Shown one piece after another: positions 22,329 to 30,818 of a DNA stretch of 64,000 bases. How positions within the stretch are numbered: position 1 is the first letter of the stretch; every line of letters begins with the position of its first letter. Below the pieces are notes generated by a model. That model was not told where the DNA came from, ran no database searches, and saw only the letters and a program-made list of their open reading frames with translations. A program made the translations under genes and the position numbers. The DNA comes from Pseudomonas azotoformans (GTDB lineage: Bacteria > Pseudomonadota > Gammaproteobacteria > Pseudomonadales > Pseudomonadaceae), in contig NZ_LT629702.1 in NCBI RefSeq assembly GCF_900103345.1, positions 3,410,001 through 3,474,000 of the forward strand. The letters are read 5' to 3'.

Positions 22329-23078
22329 TCATCGCCGGGTGATAAACGCTGACAGCGCCGCAATCGCCTCAGGCGACTTCAACCGTTGGGTGAACAAAGC
22401 GCCCTCCTCCTCGATCACCTGGCGCAATTGCTCACGATCCACACTCTTCATCAACTGCTTGGTCACCTGCACCGCCCCCGGCGCCAGGGTCTCAAAACGC
22501 TCGGCCATTTCACGCGCCTTGGCCAGCGCCGCATCACCGCTGCCCAGCGCTTCGGTGGCAAGCCCCCACGCCGCGGCCTGTTCGCCGCTGAATCCCTCGC
22601 CCAGCAGCAGCAATTCGGCGGCTTTCGCGTGCCCCAGCAACCTCGGCAAAATCAGGCTGGACCCAAACTCCGGACACAGCCCCAGGTTGACGAATGGCAT
22701 GCGCAACCGTGCATCGTGGCTGATGTACACCAGATCGCAATGCAGCAGCAGGGTTGTGCCAATCCCCACGGCAGCGCCCGCCACCGCGGCAATCACGGGC
22801 TTTCGGCAGTTGAGCAGGCTTTTCATGAAATAAAACGGTGGGCTGTCGAGGTCACTGGGCGGCTGTTCAAGAAAATCGCTGATGTCGTTGCCGGCCGTGA
22901 AGCACTCGCTGCTGCCCTGGATCAGCACGCAGCGGATATCCGCGTCCGCATCGGCGTGCTCCAGTGCCTCGGCCAATTGCGTGTACATGGCGCGGGTCAG
23001 AGCGTTCTTCTTGTCGGGGCGATTGAGCTGCAGGATCAGCAGCCCGCGCTCGCGCAACTGTTGGATGGCATCGGTCAT
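22329..23078 (-). CDS. Enoyl-CoA hydratase/isomerase-family protein
   Basis: A 249-aa crotonase-fold protein. It has the CoA/oxyanion-hole stretch CFTAGNDISDF, the second loop AAVAGAAVGIGTTLLLHCD, and FVNLGLCPEFGSSLILPRLLG, which holds the usual catalytic-side Glu. Members hydrate or isomerise enoyl-CoA esters in fatty-acid or aromatic degradation; the substrate is unknown. It follows the ferredoxin-reductase gene on the same strand by 30 bp, so they are likely cotranscribed. Confidence 0.88.
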   Translation of the reverse strand: MTDAIQQLRERGLLILQLNRPDKKNALTRAMYTQLAEALEHADADADIRCVLIQGSSECFTAGNDISDFLEQPPSDLDSPPFYFMKSLLNCRKPVIAAVAGAAVGIGTTLLLHCDLVYISHDARLRMPFVNLGLCPEFGSSLILPRLLGHAKAAELLLLGEGFSGEQAAAWGLATEALGSGDAALAKAREMAERFETLAPGAVQVTKQLMKSVDREQLRQVIEEEGALFTQRLKSPEAIAALSAFITRR

Positions 23079-23108
23079 GGCGATTCTCGCGGCTGGAAAA
23101 TTCAGCGC

Positions 23109-24041
23109 TCAACCGCGTGGCAGGAACACATCGGCCAGCAGTTGATTACGCGGCAACCCCGCCAGGAACAAGCGCTTGGAAAACGCCTCGACGCTGGCCG
23201 GGTGTCCGCAGAGTAAGGCCAGCGTTTGCCGCGAAACAAGCCGCAGTTGCGCCAATGCCTGGGTCGCCTGCGCCGCCGTCCACAGTTCCACCGATACGTT
23301 TGGATGCTGTGCAGCCAACTGCGCCAAGGGTTCGGCCAGGTAATGGCCTTCGGCATCATGGGCCAGGTGAATCACGCGGATGGCGCCCTGGTGATCCTGA
23401 CGCAGCGCCTCACGCAACACGCCCCACAACGGTCCCAGCCCAGTGCCGGACGCCAGCAGCCACAGCGGCCTTGTTTGCCAGTCCGGGTCATATTGCAACG
23501 CGCCGCCGCGCAAATCGCCGAGGCGCAGCCGATCACCCACCTGCAACTGCCGGGCAAGATCGCTGAATTCGCCCGGCAAACGGCAATCGAGATGAAATTC
23601 CAGATATGGATCGTCCTGGGGCAGGCTTGCCAGGGAGTAAGGCCGCGCGACCTGCCCCGCCCACAGCACCAGATGCTGCCCGGCCCGGTAACGCAAACCT
23701 CGCTCCGGTTGCAGGCGCAGGCGCAGTACGGTCGGGCTCAGCCAATCGACACCCACCACCTGCGCCGGCAAGCCGTCACGCGCCGGGTCAAACGCTTCAA
23801 CCCGCAGGTCACCGCTGACCTGACACTGGCAGGCCAACCGCCAGCCGTCCTGGCGCTGCGCCGGGCTCAAGGCCTCGGGTTGCTTGTCTTCGACCTCGCC
23901 CTGGCAACGCACCAGGCAGGCATGGCAACTGCCGGCTCGGCAACTGTAAGGCACGGCCACACCCGCCTGGTTCAAGGCATCCAGCAGGTTGCTGCCGGTG
24001 GTTACCGACCAATGGCGTTCGCCGACGTACAGTTCAGGCAT
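23109..24041 (-). CDS. 2Fe-2S ferredoxin / NAD(P)H reductase fusion
   Basis: A 310-aa electron-transfer protein. The N-terminal ~85 residues are a plant-type [2Fe-2S] ferredoxin with the cluster motif CRAGSCHACLVRC plus a later Cys in LACQCQ. An FNR-type reductase follows, with FAD motif RPYSLAS and the NAD(P)-binding region LLASGTGLGPLWGVL. This layout matches reductase components of oxygenases (and CDP-6-deoxy-glucoseen reductase-like annotations). No oxygenase lies nearby, so the electron acceptor is unknown. Confidence 0.88.
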   Translation of the reverse strand: MPELYVGERHWSVTTGSNLLDALNQAGVAVPYSCRAGSCHACLVRCQGEVEDKQPEALSPAQRQDGWRLACQCQVSGDLRVEAFDPARDGLPAQVVGVDWLSPTVLRLRLQPERGLRYRAGQHLVLWAGQVARPYSLASLPQDDPYLEFHLDCRLPGEFSDLARQLQVGDRLRLGDLRGGALQYDPDWQTRPLWLLASGTGLGPLWGVLREALRQDHQGAIRVIHLAHDAEGHYLAEPLAQLAAQHPNVSVELWTAAQATQALAQLRLVSRQTLALLCGHPASVEAFSKRLFLAGLPRNQLLADVFLPRG

Positions 24042-24053
24042 TTAACGTTCACC

Positions 24054-24152
24054 TGTAGGAGCGAGCTTGCTCGCGAAGATCGCCAACGATAACGCGGGGT
24101 GCCTGACAAAACCCATCAAATTCAAGTTTTTCGCGAGCAAGCTCGCTCCTAC
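24054..24152. repeat. REP pair (REPIN), family 2
   Basis: GTAGGAGCGAGCTTGCTCGC at the left end and its inverted copy at the right end, with a spacer of about 57 bp between the arms. It lies between the divergent reductase and fumarase genes. The spacer core ACGCGGGGTGCCTG recurs inverted in the copy at 34396-34497. Confidence 0.9.
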
Positions 24153-24264
24153 TACCCAATCGAGCCAGGCATTCATGACCATAGTCGGGTGTATCGGCCA
24201 CCGCGCCGGGTTATACTGCCGCGCCTTTTTAGCGTCGCGCCTGCACCACTTTGGCGTGCCTTGG

Positions 24265-24307
24265 AAAGGTGGACCCAGCCGACCGATGCAACACTGGGCC
24301 CACCTTT
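24265..24307 (+). promoter_or_regulatory. Strong leader hairpin upstream of fumarase
   Basis: AAAGGTGGACCCAG (24265-24278) and CTGGGCCCACCTTT (24294-24307) pair over 14 bp with one mismatch, closing a 15-nt loop. The stem is followed by a short TTTATT run and ends 32 bp before the fumarase ATG. A TATACT (24212-24217) upstream could be the -10, which would place the hairpin inside the mRNA leader. Confidence 0.6.
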
Positions 24308-24339
24308 ATTGAATGTTCCCTTATAGAGGAGCGCGACTC

Positions 24340-25863
24340 ATGACCGTGATCAAGCAAGACGACCTGATTCAGAGCGTTGCCGACGCCCTGCAATTCATTT
24401 CCTACTACCACCCCGTGGATTTCATCCAGGCCATGCACGAAGCCTACCTGCGCGAAGAATCGCCAGCGGCCCGTGATTCCATCGCCCAGATCCTGATCAA
24501 CTCGCGCATGTGCGCCACCGGCCATCGCCCGATCTGCCAGGACACCGGTATCGTCACCGTGTTCGTGCGCGTGGGCATGGACGTGCGTTGGGATGGTGCC
24601 ACCATGGGCCTGGACGACATGATCAACGAAGGCGTGCGTCGCGCCTACAACCTGCCGGAAAACGTCCTGCGTGCATCCATCCTGGCCGACCCGGCAGGTA
24701 GCCGTAAAAACACCAAGGACAACACCCCGGCCGTGATCCACTACTCCATCGTCCCGGGTAACACCGTGGAAGTGGACGTGGCGGCCAAGGGCGGCGGTTC
24801 CGAGAACAAGTCGAAAATGGCCATGCTCAACCCGTCCGACTCGATCGTCGACTGGGTGCTCAAGACCGTTCCGACCATGGGCGCCGGCTGGTGCCCACCG
24901 GGCATGCTGGGTATCGGCATCGGCGGCACCGCCGAGAAAGCCGCAGTGATGGCCAAGGAAGTGTTGATGGAATCCATCGACATCCACGAGCTGAAAAAGC
25001 GCGGCCCGCAAAACCGTATCGAAGAGATGCGCCTGGAGCTGTTCGAGAAGGTCAACCAGCTGGGCATCGGCGCCCAGGGCCTGGGTGGCCTGACCACCGT
25101 GCTCGACGTGAAGATCATGGACTACCCGACCCACGCCGCGTCCCTGCCGGTGTGCATGATCCCCAACTGCGCCGCCACCCGTCACGCGCATTTTGTGCTC
25201 GACGGTTCTGGCCCGGCGTCGCTGGAAGCGCCACCGTTGGACGCCTACCCGGAAATCGTCTGGGAAGCCGGCCCGTCGGCCCGTCGCGTCAACCTCGACA
25301 CCCTGACCCCGGAAGAAGTACAGAGCTGGAAGCCGGGCGAAACCGTGTTGCTCAACGGCAAGATGCTCACCGGTCGCGACGCCGCGCACAAGCGCATGGT
25401 CGAGATGCTGAACAAGGGCGAAAGCCTGCCGGTGGACCTCAAAGGTCGCTTCATCTACTACGTCGGCCCGGTTGATCCGGTACGCGAAGAAGTGGTTGGC
25501 CCGGCTGGCCCGACCACCGCGACGCGGATGGACAAGTTCACCCGTCAGATCCTTGAGCAAACCGGCCTGCTGGGCATGATCGGCAAATCCGAACGCGGCC
25601 CGACTGCGATCGAAGCGATCAAGGACCACAAGGCCGTGTACCTGATGGCCGTCGGCGGCGCTGCTTACCTGGTGGCGCAAGCCATCAAGAAGTCGCGTAT
25701 TGTCGCGTTTGCCGAACTGGGCATGGAAGCGATCTACGAGTTCGACGTGAAGGACATGCCGGTGACCGTTGCTGTCGACAGCAAGGGCGAATCCGTGCAC
25801 ATCACCGGTCCTGCGATCTGGCAGAAAAAGATCAGTGAAAGCCTGGCGGTAGAAGTGCAATAA
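24340..25863 (+). CDS. fumA: Class I fumarate hydratase (Fe-S)
   Basis: A 507-aa class I fumarase, an oxygen-sensitive [4Fe-4S] enzyme that interconverts fumarate and malate in the TCA cycle. The N-terminal alpha and C-terminal beta domains are fused in one chain. Likely cluster ligands are Cys66 (HRPICQDTG), Cys185 (GAGWCPPGM) and Cys277 (IPNCAATRH); the first two have the 119-residue spacing known from the family. The start at 24340 (MTVIKQDD) has AGAGGAG upstream; a longer frame from 24313 lacks support. The leader carries a strong hairpin, and a terminator follows the gene. Confidence 0.95.
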   Translation: MTVIKQDDLIQSVADALQFISYYHPVDFIQAMHEAYLREESPAARDSIAQILINSRMCATGHRPICQDTGIVTVFVRVGMDVRWDGATMGLDDMINEGVRRAYNLPENVLRASILADPAGSRKNTKDNTPAVIHYSIVPGNTVEVDVAAKGGGSENKSKMAMLNPSDSIVDWVLKTVPTMGAGWCPPGMLGIGIGGTAEKAAVMAKEVLMESIDIHELKKRGPQNRIEEMRLELFEKVNQLGIGAQGLGGLTTVLDVKIMDYPTHAASLPVCMIPNCAATRHAHFVLDGSGPASLEAPPLDAYPEIVWEAGPSARRVNLDTLTPEEVQSWKPGETVLLNGKMLTGRDAAHKRMVEMLNKGESLPVDLKGRFIYYVGPVDPVREEVVGPAGPTTATRMDKFTRQILEQTGLLGMIGKSERGPTAIEAIKDHKAVYLMAVGGAAYLVAQAIKKSRIVAFAELGMEAIYEFDVKDMPVTVAVDSKGESVHITGPAIWQKKISESLAVEVQ

Positions 25864-25882
25864 GCGCTTCCACTCCAAACAT

Positions 25883-25919
25883 AAAGGCGACTGCGGCCCA
25901 TGGCTCAGTCGCCTTTTTT
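25883..25919 (+). terminator. Rho-independent terminator of fumarase
   Basis: AAAGGCGACTG pairs with CAGTCGCCTTT (25883-25893 region with 25906-25916), followed by TTTT. Confidence 0.9.
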
Positions 25920-25976
25920 ATGGCCTGTGGAAAACGCGGCGGTTGTGACCTCTGGGCCTTCTGTGACCACTGGGTT

Positions 25977-26004
25977 TGTTGTGGCGAGCGGGCTTGCCAC
26001 AACA
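25977..26004. repeat. Single REP-like hairpin
   Basis: TGTTGTGGC and GCCACAACA flank a 10-nt loop that includes GGGCTT. It is a third, shorter REP-like type, located between fumarase and the sensor kinase. Confidence 0.65.
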
Positions 26005-26074
26005 GCGCCGCTCCCCAACATAAACGTCGTGCATGCTATGGTGCACTCCCCTTACCGTGCCTGCCCATCACCGT

Positions 26075-27841
26075 ATGATCGCGATTCCCCGCCCCCTGCG
26101 TCTGACCTTCTATTCCCTGCTGATCATCGCCGGTGCCCTGCTGGCTGCAGCCCTGGCCACTCGCCACGCCGAACGCCAGGCCCTGGTGGACGATGCCGCC
26201 CGTGCCAATCAGCAACTTGCACTCTATGCCAACTCGTTGCACACCCTGATCGAACGCTACCGCGCGCTACCCGCCGTGCTGGCGCTGGACTCGGAAATGA
26301 TCAGCGCGCTGAAAGGCCCGCTGAACGCCGCCACCCAGGACGTGCTCAACCGCAAGCTCGAACGCATCAATGGCGCCGCGCAGTCCTCCACCCTGGAATT
26401 GATGGATCGCACCGGCCTGGCGGTGGCCGCCAGCAACTGGAACCTGCCGAGCAGTTATGTAGGGCATAACTATGCGTTCCGGCCTTACTTCAGCCAGACC
26501 TTGAGCCAGGGCACCGGGCGTTTTTATGCGGTGGGTGTGACGACCGGGATTCCAGGGTATTTCCTCTCCAGCGCAGTGCTGGATGAACACGAGCAGTTCC
26601 TCGGCGCCATGGTGGTCAAGCTGGAGTTCCCCGAGCTCGAACGCGAGTGGGCCCAGGGCAATGACCTGCTACTGGTCAGCGATGCGCGTGGCATCGTGTT
26701 TATCGCCAACCAGCCCGGCTGGCGTTATCGCAACCTGCGACCGTTGTCCGCCAACGACCTCGCCGAGTTGAAAGCCACCCGCCAATACGACAAAAAACAA
26801 TTGCAGGCGCTGGAGACCCAGACCCTGCAGCGTTTTGACGAAAACAGCCACCTGATGCGCGTCAACGGCCCGGACGGCAATGCCAATTACATCTGGGAGT
26901 CCTTGCCGCTGAAAGCCGAAGGCTGGACCCTGCACTTGCTGCGCAAGCCTCAGTTCGCCTTTGAAGATCAACGTAACGCTGGCCTGGCTGCCGCCGGCTC
27001 CTGGCTGGCGCTGGTGTTCCTGGTCCTGTTCCTGACCCAACGCTGGCGCCTGGCCCGCTTGCGCCAGCGCAGTCGCGAGGAGCTTGAGCAACTGGTGGAA
27101 GAACGCACCCAGGCGTTGCGCACCGCCCAGGATGGCCTGGTGCAATCGGCCAAATTGGCGGCGCTGGGGCAGATGTCTGCCGCCCTCGCCCACGAAATCA
27201 ACCAGCCGCTCACCGCCCAGCGCATGCAGTTGGCCACCTTACGCCTGCTGCTGGACCACGGCCGTATCGACGACGCCTACAAAGCCCTCACGCCGCTCGA
27301 CGATATGCTCACGCGCATGGCCGCTCTCACCGGCCACCTCAAGACCTTCGCGCGCAAAAGCCCGAGTGGCCTGCGCGAACGCCTGGACCTGGCCACCGTG
27401 GTCGACCAGTCCCTGCATCTACTCGACGCACGCCTGCGCGATGAAGCCATCGGTGTGGTGCTGGACCTGACCCGACCCGCCTGGGTGCGCGGCGATGCCA
27501 TCCGCCTGGAGCAGGTGCTGATCAACCTGCTGCGCAACGCCCTCGACGCCATGGCCGACAAACCGCGCAAACGCCTGGAAATCCGCCTGCACGCCGATCA
27601 GCAACTCTGGCAGTTGACGGTCAGCGACAGCGGCGGCGGGATTGCCGAAGAGCACCTGAACAGCGTGTTCGACCCGTTCTTCACCACCAAGCCGGTGGGT
27701 GACGGGCTCGGCTTGGGGTTGGCGGTGTCCTACGCTATCGTGCACGAATTGGGCGGTCGCCTGATCGCCGGCAACCGCGGCGACGGTGCAGTCTTTACCC
27801 TGACCCTGCCCATCGCGCTGGAGACGCCCGACCTATGTTGA
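26075..27841 (+). CDS. Sensor histidine kinase, DctB/MifS-like
   Basis: A 588-aa membrane kinase. It has an N-terminal membrane segment (about residues 8-25) and a periplasmic dCache-type sensor with [22 protein letters not shown] and GYFLSSAV, the pattern of DctB-family C4-dicarboxylate/keto-acid sensors. A second membrane segment lies near 305-325, then a coiled coil, a DHp box with [22 protein letters not shown] (His in AHEINQP), and HATPase N/G boxes [10 protein letters not shown] and GDGLGLGL. The start at 26075 is a best guess; the ribosome site is weak. It overlaps the sigma-54 regulator by 7 bp. Together with the downstream carrier it resembles P. aeruginosa MifS, which senses alpha-ketoglutarate. 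Confidence 0.87.
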   Translation: MIAIPRPLRLTFYSLLIIAGALLAAALATRHAERQALVDDAARANQQLALYANSLHTLIERYRALPAVLALDSEMISALKGPLNAATQDVLNRKLERINGAAQSSTLELMDRTGLAVAASNWNLPSSYVGHNYAFRPYFSQTLSQGTGRFYAVGVTTGIPGYFLSSAVLDEHEQFLGAMVVKLEFPELEREWAQGNDLLLVSDARGIVFIANQPGWRYRNLRPLSANDLAELKATRQYDKKQLQALETQTLQRFDENSHLMRVNGPDGNANYIWESLPLKAEGWTLHLLRKPQFAFEDQRNAGLAAAGSWLALVFLVLFLTQRWRLARLRQRSREELEQLVEERTQALRTAQDGLVQSAKLAALGQMSAALAHEINQPLTAQRMQLATLRLLLDHGRIDDAYKALTPLDDMLTRMAALTGHLKTFARKSPSGLRERLDLATVVDQSLHLLDARLRDEAIGVVLDLTRPAWVRGDAIRLEQVLINLLRNALDAMADKPRKRLEIRLHADQQLWQLTVSDSGGGIAEEHLNSVFDPFFTTKPVGDGLGLGLAVSYAIVHELGGRLIAGNRGDGAVFTLTLPIALETPDLC

Positions 27842-29160
27842 ACGCGGTGATTGTGGTCGATGACGAAGCCAGCATTCGCACGGCTGTCGAGCAATGGTTG
27901 AGCCTGTCAGGCTTTGAGGTGCAACTATTCAGTCGCGCCGAAGAATGCCTGGCGCAACTGCCCAGGGATTTCCCCGGCGTGATCCTCAGCGACGTGCGCA
28001 TGCCGGGGCTCAGCGGCCTGGAACTGCTGGCCGAAGTGCGGCGCCGGGATGCCGATTTGCCGGTGATCCTGCTCACCGGCCATGGCGATGTACCGATGGC
28101 GGTCGAAGCCATGCGCGATGGCGCCTACGACTTCCTCGAAAAACCCTTCAGCCCGGATGCCCTGCTCAACAGCCTGCGTCGTGCTTTGGACAAGCGCGGG
28201 CTGATCCTGGAAAACCGTCGCCTGCATCAGCAGGCCGATCATCGGGCGCAGTTGGAATCGACACTGCTGGGCGTGTCCCGAAGCTTGCAGACCTTGCGTC
28301 GCCAGGTGCTGGACCTGGCAAGCCTGCCGGTCAACGTACTGATCCGTGGCGAGACCGGCAGCGGCAAGGAAATGGTCGCGCGCTGCCTGCATGATTTCGG
28401 CCCTCGGTCCAAGAAGCCTTTTGTAGCGCTCAATTGCGCGGCGATCCCGGAGCAGTTGTTCGAGGCCGAGCTGTTTGGTCACGAAAGCGGCGCGTTTACC
28501 GGCGCCCAGGGCAAGCGCATCGGCAAACTGGAATACGCCCACGGCGGCACGTTGTTCCTCGATGAAATCGAAAGCATGCCCCTGGCCCAGCAGGTAAAAC
28601 TGCTGCGTGTGCTGCAGGAGCAGAAGCTGGAACGGCTGGGCTCCAACCAGAGCATCCACGTGGACCTGCGCATCATCGCCGCCACCAAGCCGGACCTGCT
28701 GGAAGAAGCCCGCGCCGGGCGCTTTCGCGAAGACCTGGCGTATCGATTGAACGTCGCGCAATTGCGCCTGCCGCCCCTGCGTGAGCGTCGCGAAGATATC
28801 CCGTTGCTGTTCGATCACTTCGCACAGAGTGCCGCCGAACGCCTGGGCCGCAGCGTCGAGCCATTGAGCGGCGCGCAGTTGGGACGCTTGCTCAGCCATG
28901 ACTGGCCGGGCAACGTGCGCGAGTTGGCCAACGTCGCCGAACGCCAGGTGCTGGGCCTTGGCGACCCGGAACCGGAAGGCATCGAGGCCGGACAGTCCCT
29001 GGCCGCCCAGCAAGAGGCCTTTGAAGCCCACTGCCTGAAAGCCGCGCTGACCCGACACAAAGGCGATATCAAGGCAGTACTGGCCGAGTTGCAACTGCCG
29101 CGTCGTACCTTCAATGAGAAGATGCAGCGGCATGGCCTGCTGCGGGAGATGTTTCTCTAG
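27835..29160 (+). CDS. Sigma-54 response regulator, DctD/MifR-like
   Basis: A 441-aa NtrC-family activator. The receiver has Asp9/Asp10 and phospho-acceptor Asp53 (LSDVRMPG), with Lys103 in LEKPF. The AAA+ domain has Walker A GETGSGKE at 172-179, an intact sigma-54 contact loop GAFTGA at 219-224 and FLDEIES at about 241-247. A Fis-type HTH closes the protein. It is translationally coupled to the kinase. The next gene downstream, an MFS keto-acid carrier, has a -24/-12 promoter, so it is the obvious target. P. aeruginosa MifR is the nearest relative I recognise. Confidence 0.92.
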   Translation: MLNAVIVVDDEASIRTAVEQWLSLSGFEVQLFSRAEECLAQLPRDFPGVILSDVRMPGLSGLELLAEVRRRDADLPVILLTGHGDVPMAVEAMRDGAYDFLEKPFSPDALLNSLRRALDKRGLILENRRLHQQADHRAQLESTLLGVSRSLQTLRRQVLDLASLPVNVLIRGETGSGKEMVARCLHDFGPRSKKPFVALNCAAIPEQLFEAELFGHESGAFTGAQGKRIGKLEYAHGGTLFLDEIESMPLAQQVKLLRVLQEQKLERLGSNQSIHVDLRIIAATKPDLLEEARAGRFREDLAYRLNVAQLRLPPLRERREDIPLLFDHFAQSAAERLGRSVEPLSGAQLGRLLSHDWPGNVRELANVAERQVLGLGDPEPEGIEAGQSLAAQQEAFEAHCLKAALTRHKGDIKAVLAELQLPRRTFNEKMQRHGLLREMFL

Positions 29161-29190
29161 GCGAATCCTTGTGTTGACTGGCAGTCCGCT

Positions 29191-29263
29191 ATCGGGGGCA
29201 AGCCCCCTCCCACATTTTGATTTGTGAACACGCTCAAGTGTGGGAGGGGGCTTGCCCCCGATG
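29191..29263. repeat. REP pair (REPIN), family 1
   Basis: ATCGGGGGCAAGCCCCCTCC and its inverted copy, about 28 bp apart, between the response regulator gene and the carrier's control region. Confidence 0.9.
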
Positions 29264-29278
29264 AGGACCGCAGCCATA

Positions 29279-29324
29279 AGCGGATTTCCGCTCACCCCCT
29301 GAAAATCATCAGCGACTTTCCGCT
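29279..29324 (+). promoter_or_regulatory. Twin palindromes: candidate activator sites
   Basis: AGCGGATTTCCGCT (29279-29292) is a perfect palindrome. AGCGACTTTCCGCT (29311-29324) is a near copy exactly 32 bp downstream, about three helical turns. They lie 44-89 bp upstream of the -24/-12 element, the usual position for sigma-54 enhancer sites. Confidence 0.6.
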
Positions 29325-29367
29325 CAAAAAATCCCCCAAACCCTTCTAGACCGGGCCTTCATCCACC

Positions 29368-29384
29368 TGGCACAGCTCCTGCTA
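29368..29384 (+). promoter_or_regulatory. Sigma-54 promoter of the MFS carrier gene
   Basis: TGGCACAGCTCCTGCTA has GG at -24 and GC at -12 with the strict 10-bp gap between the dinucleotides. It lies 61 bp before the carrier ATG and downstream of a gene for a sigma-54 activator. Confidence 0.8.
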
Positions 29385-29445
29385 TAGCTCGAGCCAGGCT
29401 GCGCACGCGCCGCTCCATAAAAACAACTAGATGAAGGATCCTTCA

Positions 29446-30765
29446 ATGGATAACTCCAACGCCCTGCCTCTGGGGTCGGCGGCCGCGCCGACGAAAGAGC
29501 GCACTACCTCCAGCCGCATCAAATCGATTTTCAGTGGTTCCGTCGGCAACATGGTCGAGTGGTACGACTGGTACGTCTACGCCGCTTTCTCGCTGTACTT
29601 CGCCAAGACCTTCTTCCCCAAAGGCGACACCACCGCCCAACTGCTCAACACCGCCGCGATCTTCGCCGTGGGCTTCCTGATGCGCCCGATCGGTGGCTGG
29701 CTGATGGGCCTGTACGCCGACAAGGTCGGCCGTAAAAAAGCCTTGATGGCCTCGGTCTACCTGATGTGCTTCGGCTCGCTGCTGATTGCGCTGAGCCCGG
29801 GCTATGAAATCATCGGTATCGGTGCGCCGATCCTGCTGGTCTTTGCCCGCTTGCTGCAGGGGCTGTCGGTCGGCGGCGAATACGGCACCTCCGCCACTTA
29901 CCTCAGCGAGATGGCGACCAAGGAACGTCGTGGTTTCTACTCCAGCTTCCAGTACGTGACCCTGATCTCCGGTCAACTCATCGCCCTGGCGGTGCTGATC
30001 GTGTTGCAACAACTGCTGACCACCGAGCAACTGTATGCCTGGGGCTGGCGTATCCCGTTCGCCATCGGCGCCCTGTGCGCAGTGGTTGCGCTGTACCTGC
30101 GGCGCGGCATGGAAGAAACCGAGTCGTTCACCAAGAAGGAAAAGGCCAAGGAAAGCGCGATGCGCACCCTGATGCGCCACCCCAAGGAACTGCTGACCGT
30201 GGTCGGCCTGACCATGGGCGGTACGCTGGCGTTCTACACCTACACCACCTACATGCAGAAGTACCTGGTGAACACCGTCGGCATGAGCATTTCCGACTCC
30301 ACCACCATCTCGGCGGCGACGCTGTTCCTGTTCATGTGCCTGCAACCCATCGTCGGCGGGCTGTCGGATAAGATCGGCCGGCGCCCGATCCTGATCGCCT
30401 TCGGCATCCTCGGTACGCTGTTCACCGTGCCGATCCTCACCACCCTGCACACCATCCAGACCTGGTGGGGCGCGTTCTTCCTGATCATGGCGGCGCTGAT
30501 CATCGTCAGCGGCTACACCTCGATCAACGCCGTGGTGAAGGCCGAGCTGTTCCCCACCGAAATCCGTGCGCTGGGCGTGGGCCTGCCGTATGCGCTGACA
30601 GTGTCGATCTTCGGCGGCACCGCTGAATACATCGCGCTGTGGTTCAAGAGCATCGGCATGGAAACCGGTTATTACTGGTACGTGACGGCGTGCATCGCGG
30701 TGTCGCTGGTGGTCTACGTGACCATGAAGGACACCCGCAAGCACTCGCGCATTACCACCGACTAA
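29446..30765 (+). CDS. MFS alpha-ketoglutarate/dicarboxylate carrier (MHS family)
   Basis: A 439-aa twelve-helix major facilitator of the metabolite:H+ symporter (MHS) family, like KgtP. Signatures are GNMVEWYDWYVYAAFSLYF at helix 1, GWLMGLYADKVGRKKALM in the 2-3 loop, and GLSVGGEYGTSATYLSEMA in helix 5; the second half repeats LSDKIGRRPILI. The start at 29446 has AAGGAT upstream; the ATG at 29431 does not. Likely imports alpha-ketoglutarate or a related acid under the adjacent DctB/DctD-type pair. The substrate is inferred from family and context. Confidence 0.88.
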   Translation: MDNSNALPLGSAAAPTKERTTSSRIKSIFSGSVGNMVEWYDWYVYAAFSLYFAKTFFPKGDTTAQLLNTAAIFAVGFLMRPIGGWLMGLYADKVGRKKALMASVYLMCFGSLLIALSPGYEIIGIGAPILLVFARLLQGLSVGGEYGTSATYLSEMATKERRGFYSSFQYVTLISGQLIALAVLIVLQQLLTTEQLYAWGWRIPFAIGALCAVVALYLRRGMEETESFTKKEKAKESAMRTLMRHPKELLTVVGLTMGGTLAFYTYTTYMQKYLVNTVGMSISDSTTISAATLFLFMCLQPIVGGLSDKIGRRPILIAFGILGTLFTVPILTTLHTIQTWWGAFFLIMAALIIVSGYTSINAVVKAELFPTEIRALGVGLPYALTVSIFGGTAEYIALWFKSIGMETGYYWYVTACIAVSLVVYVTMKDTRKHSRITTD

Positions 30766-30784
30766 ACGTCAGTTGCAGTCAACC

Positions 30785-30812
30785 CTGTGGGAGGGGGCAA
30801 GCCCTCCCACAG
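30785..30812. repeat. Single family-1 REP hairpin / possible terminator
   Basis: CTGTGGGAGGG and CCCTCCCACAG flank GGCAAG. It sits between the convergent carrier and membrane-protein genes, where a hairpin could end both messages, though there is no T tract. Confidence 0.75.
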
Positions 30813-30818
30813 ATTGAA

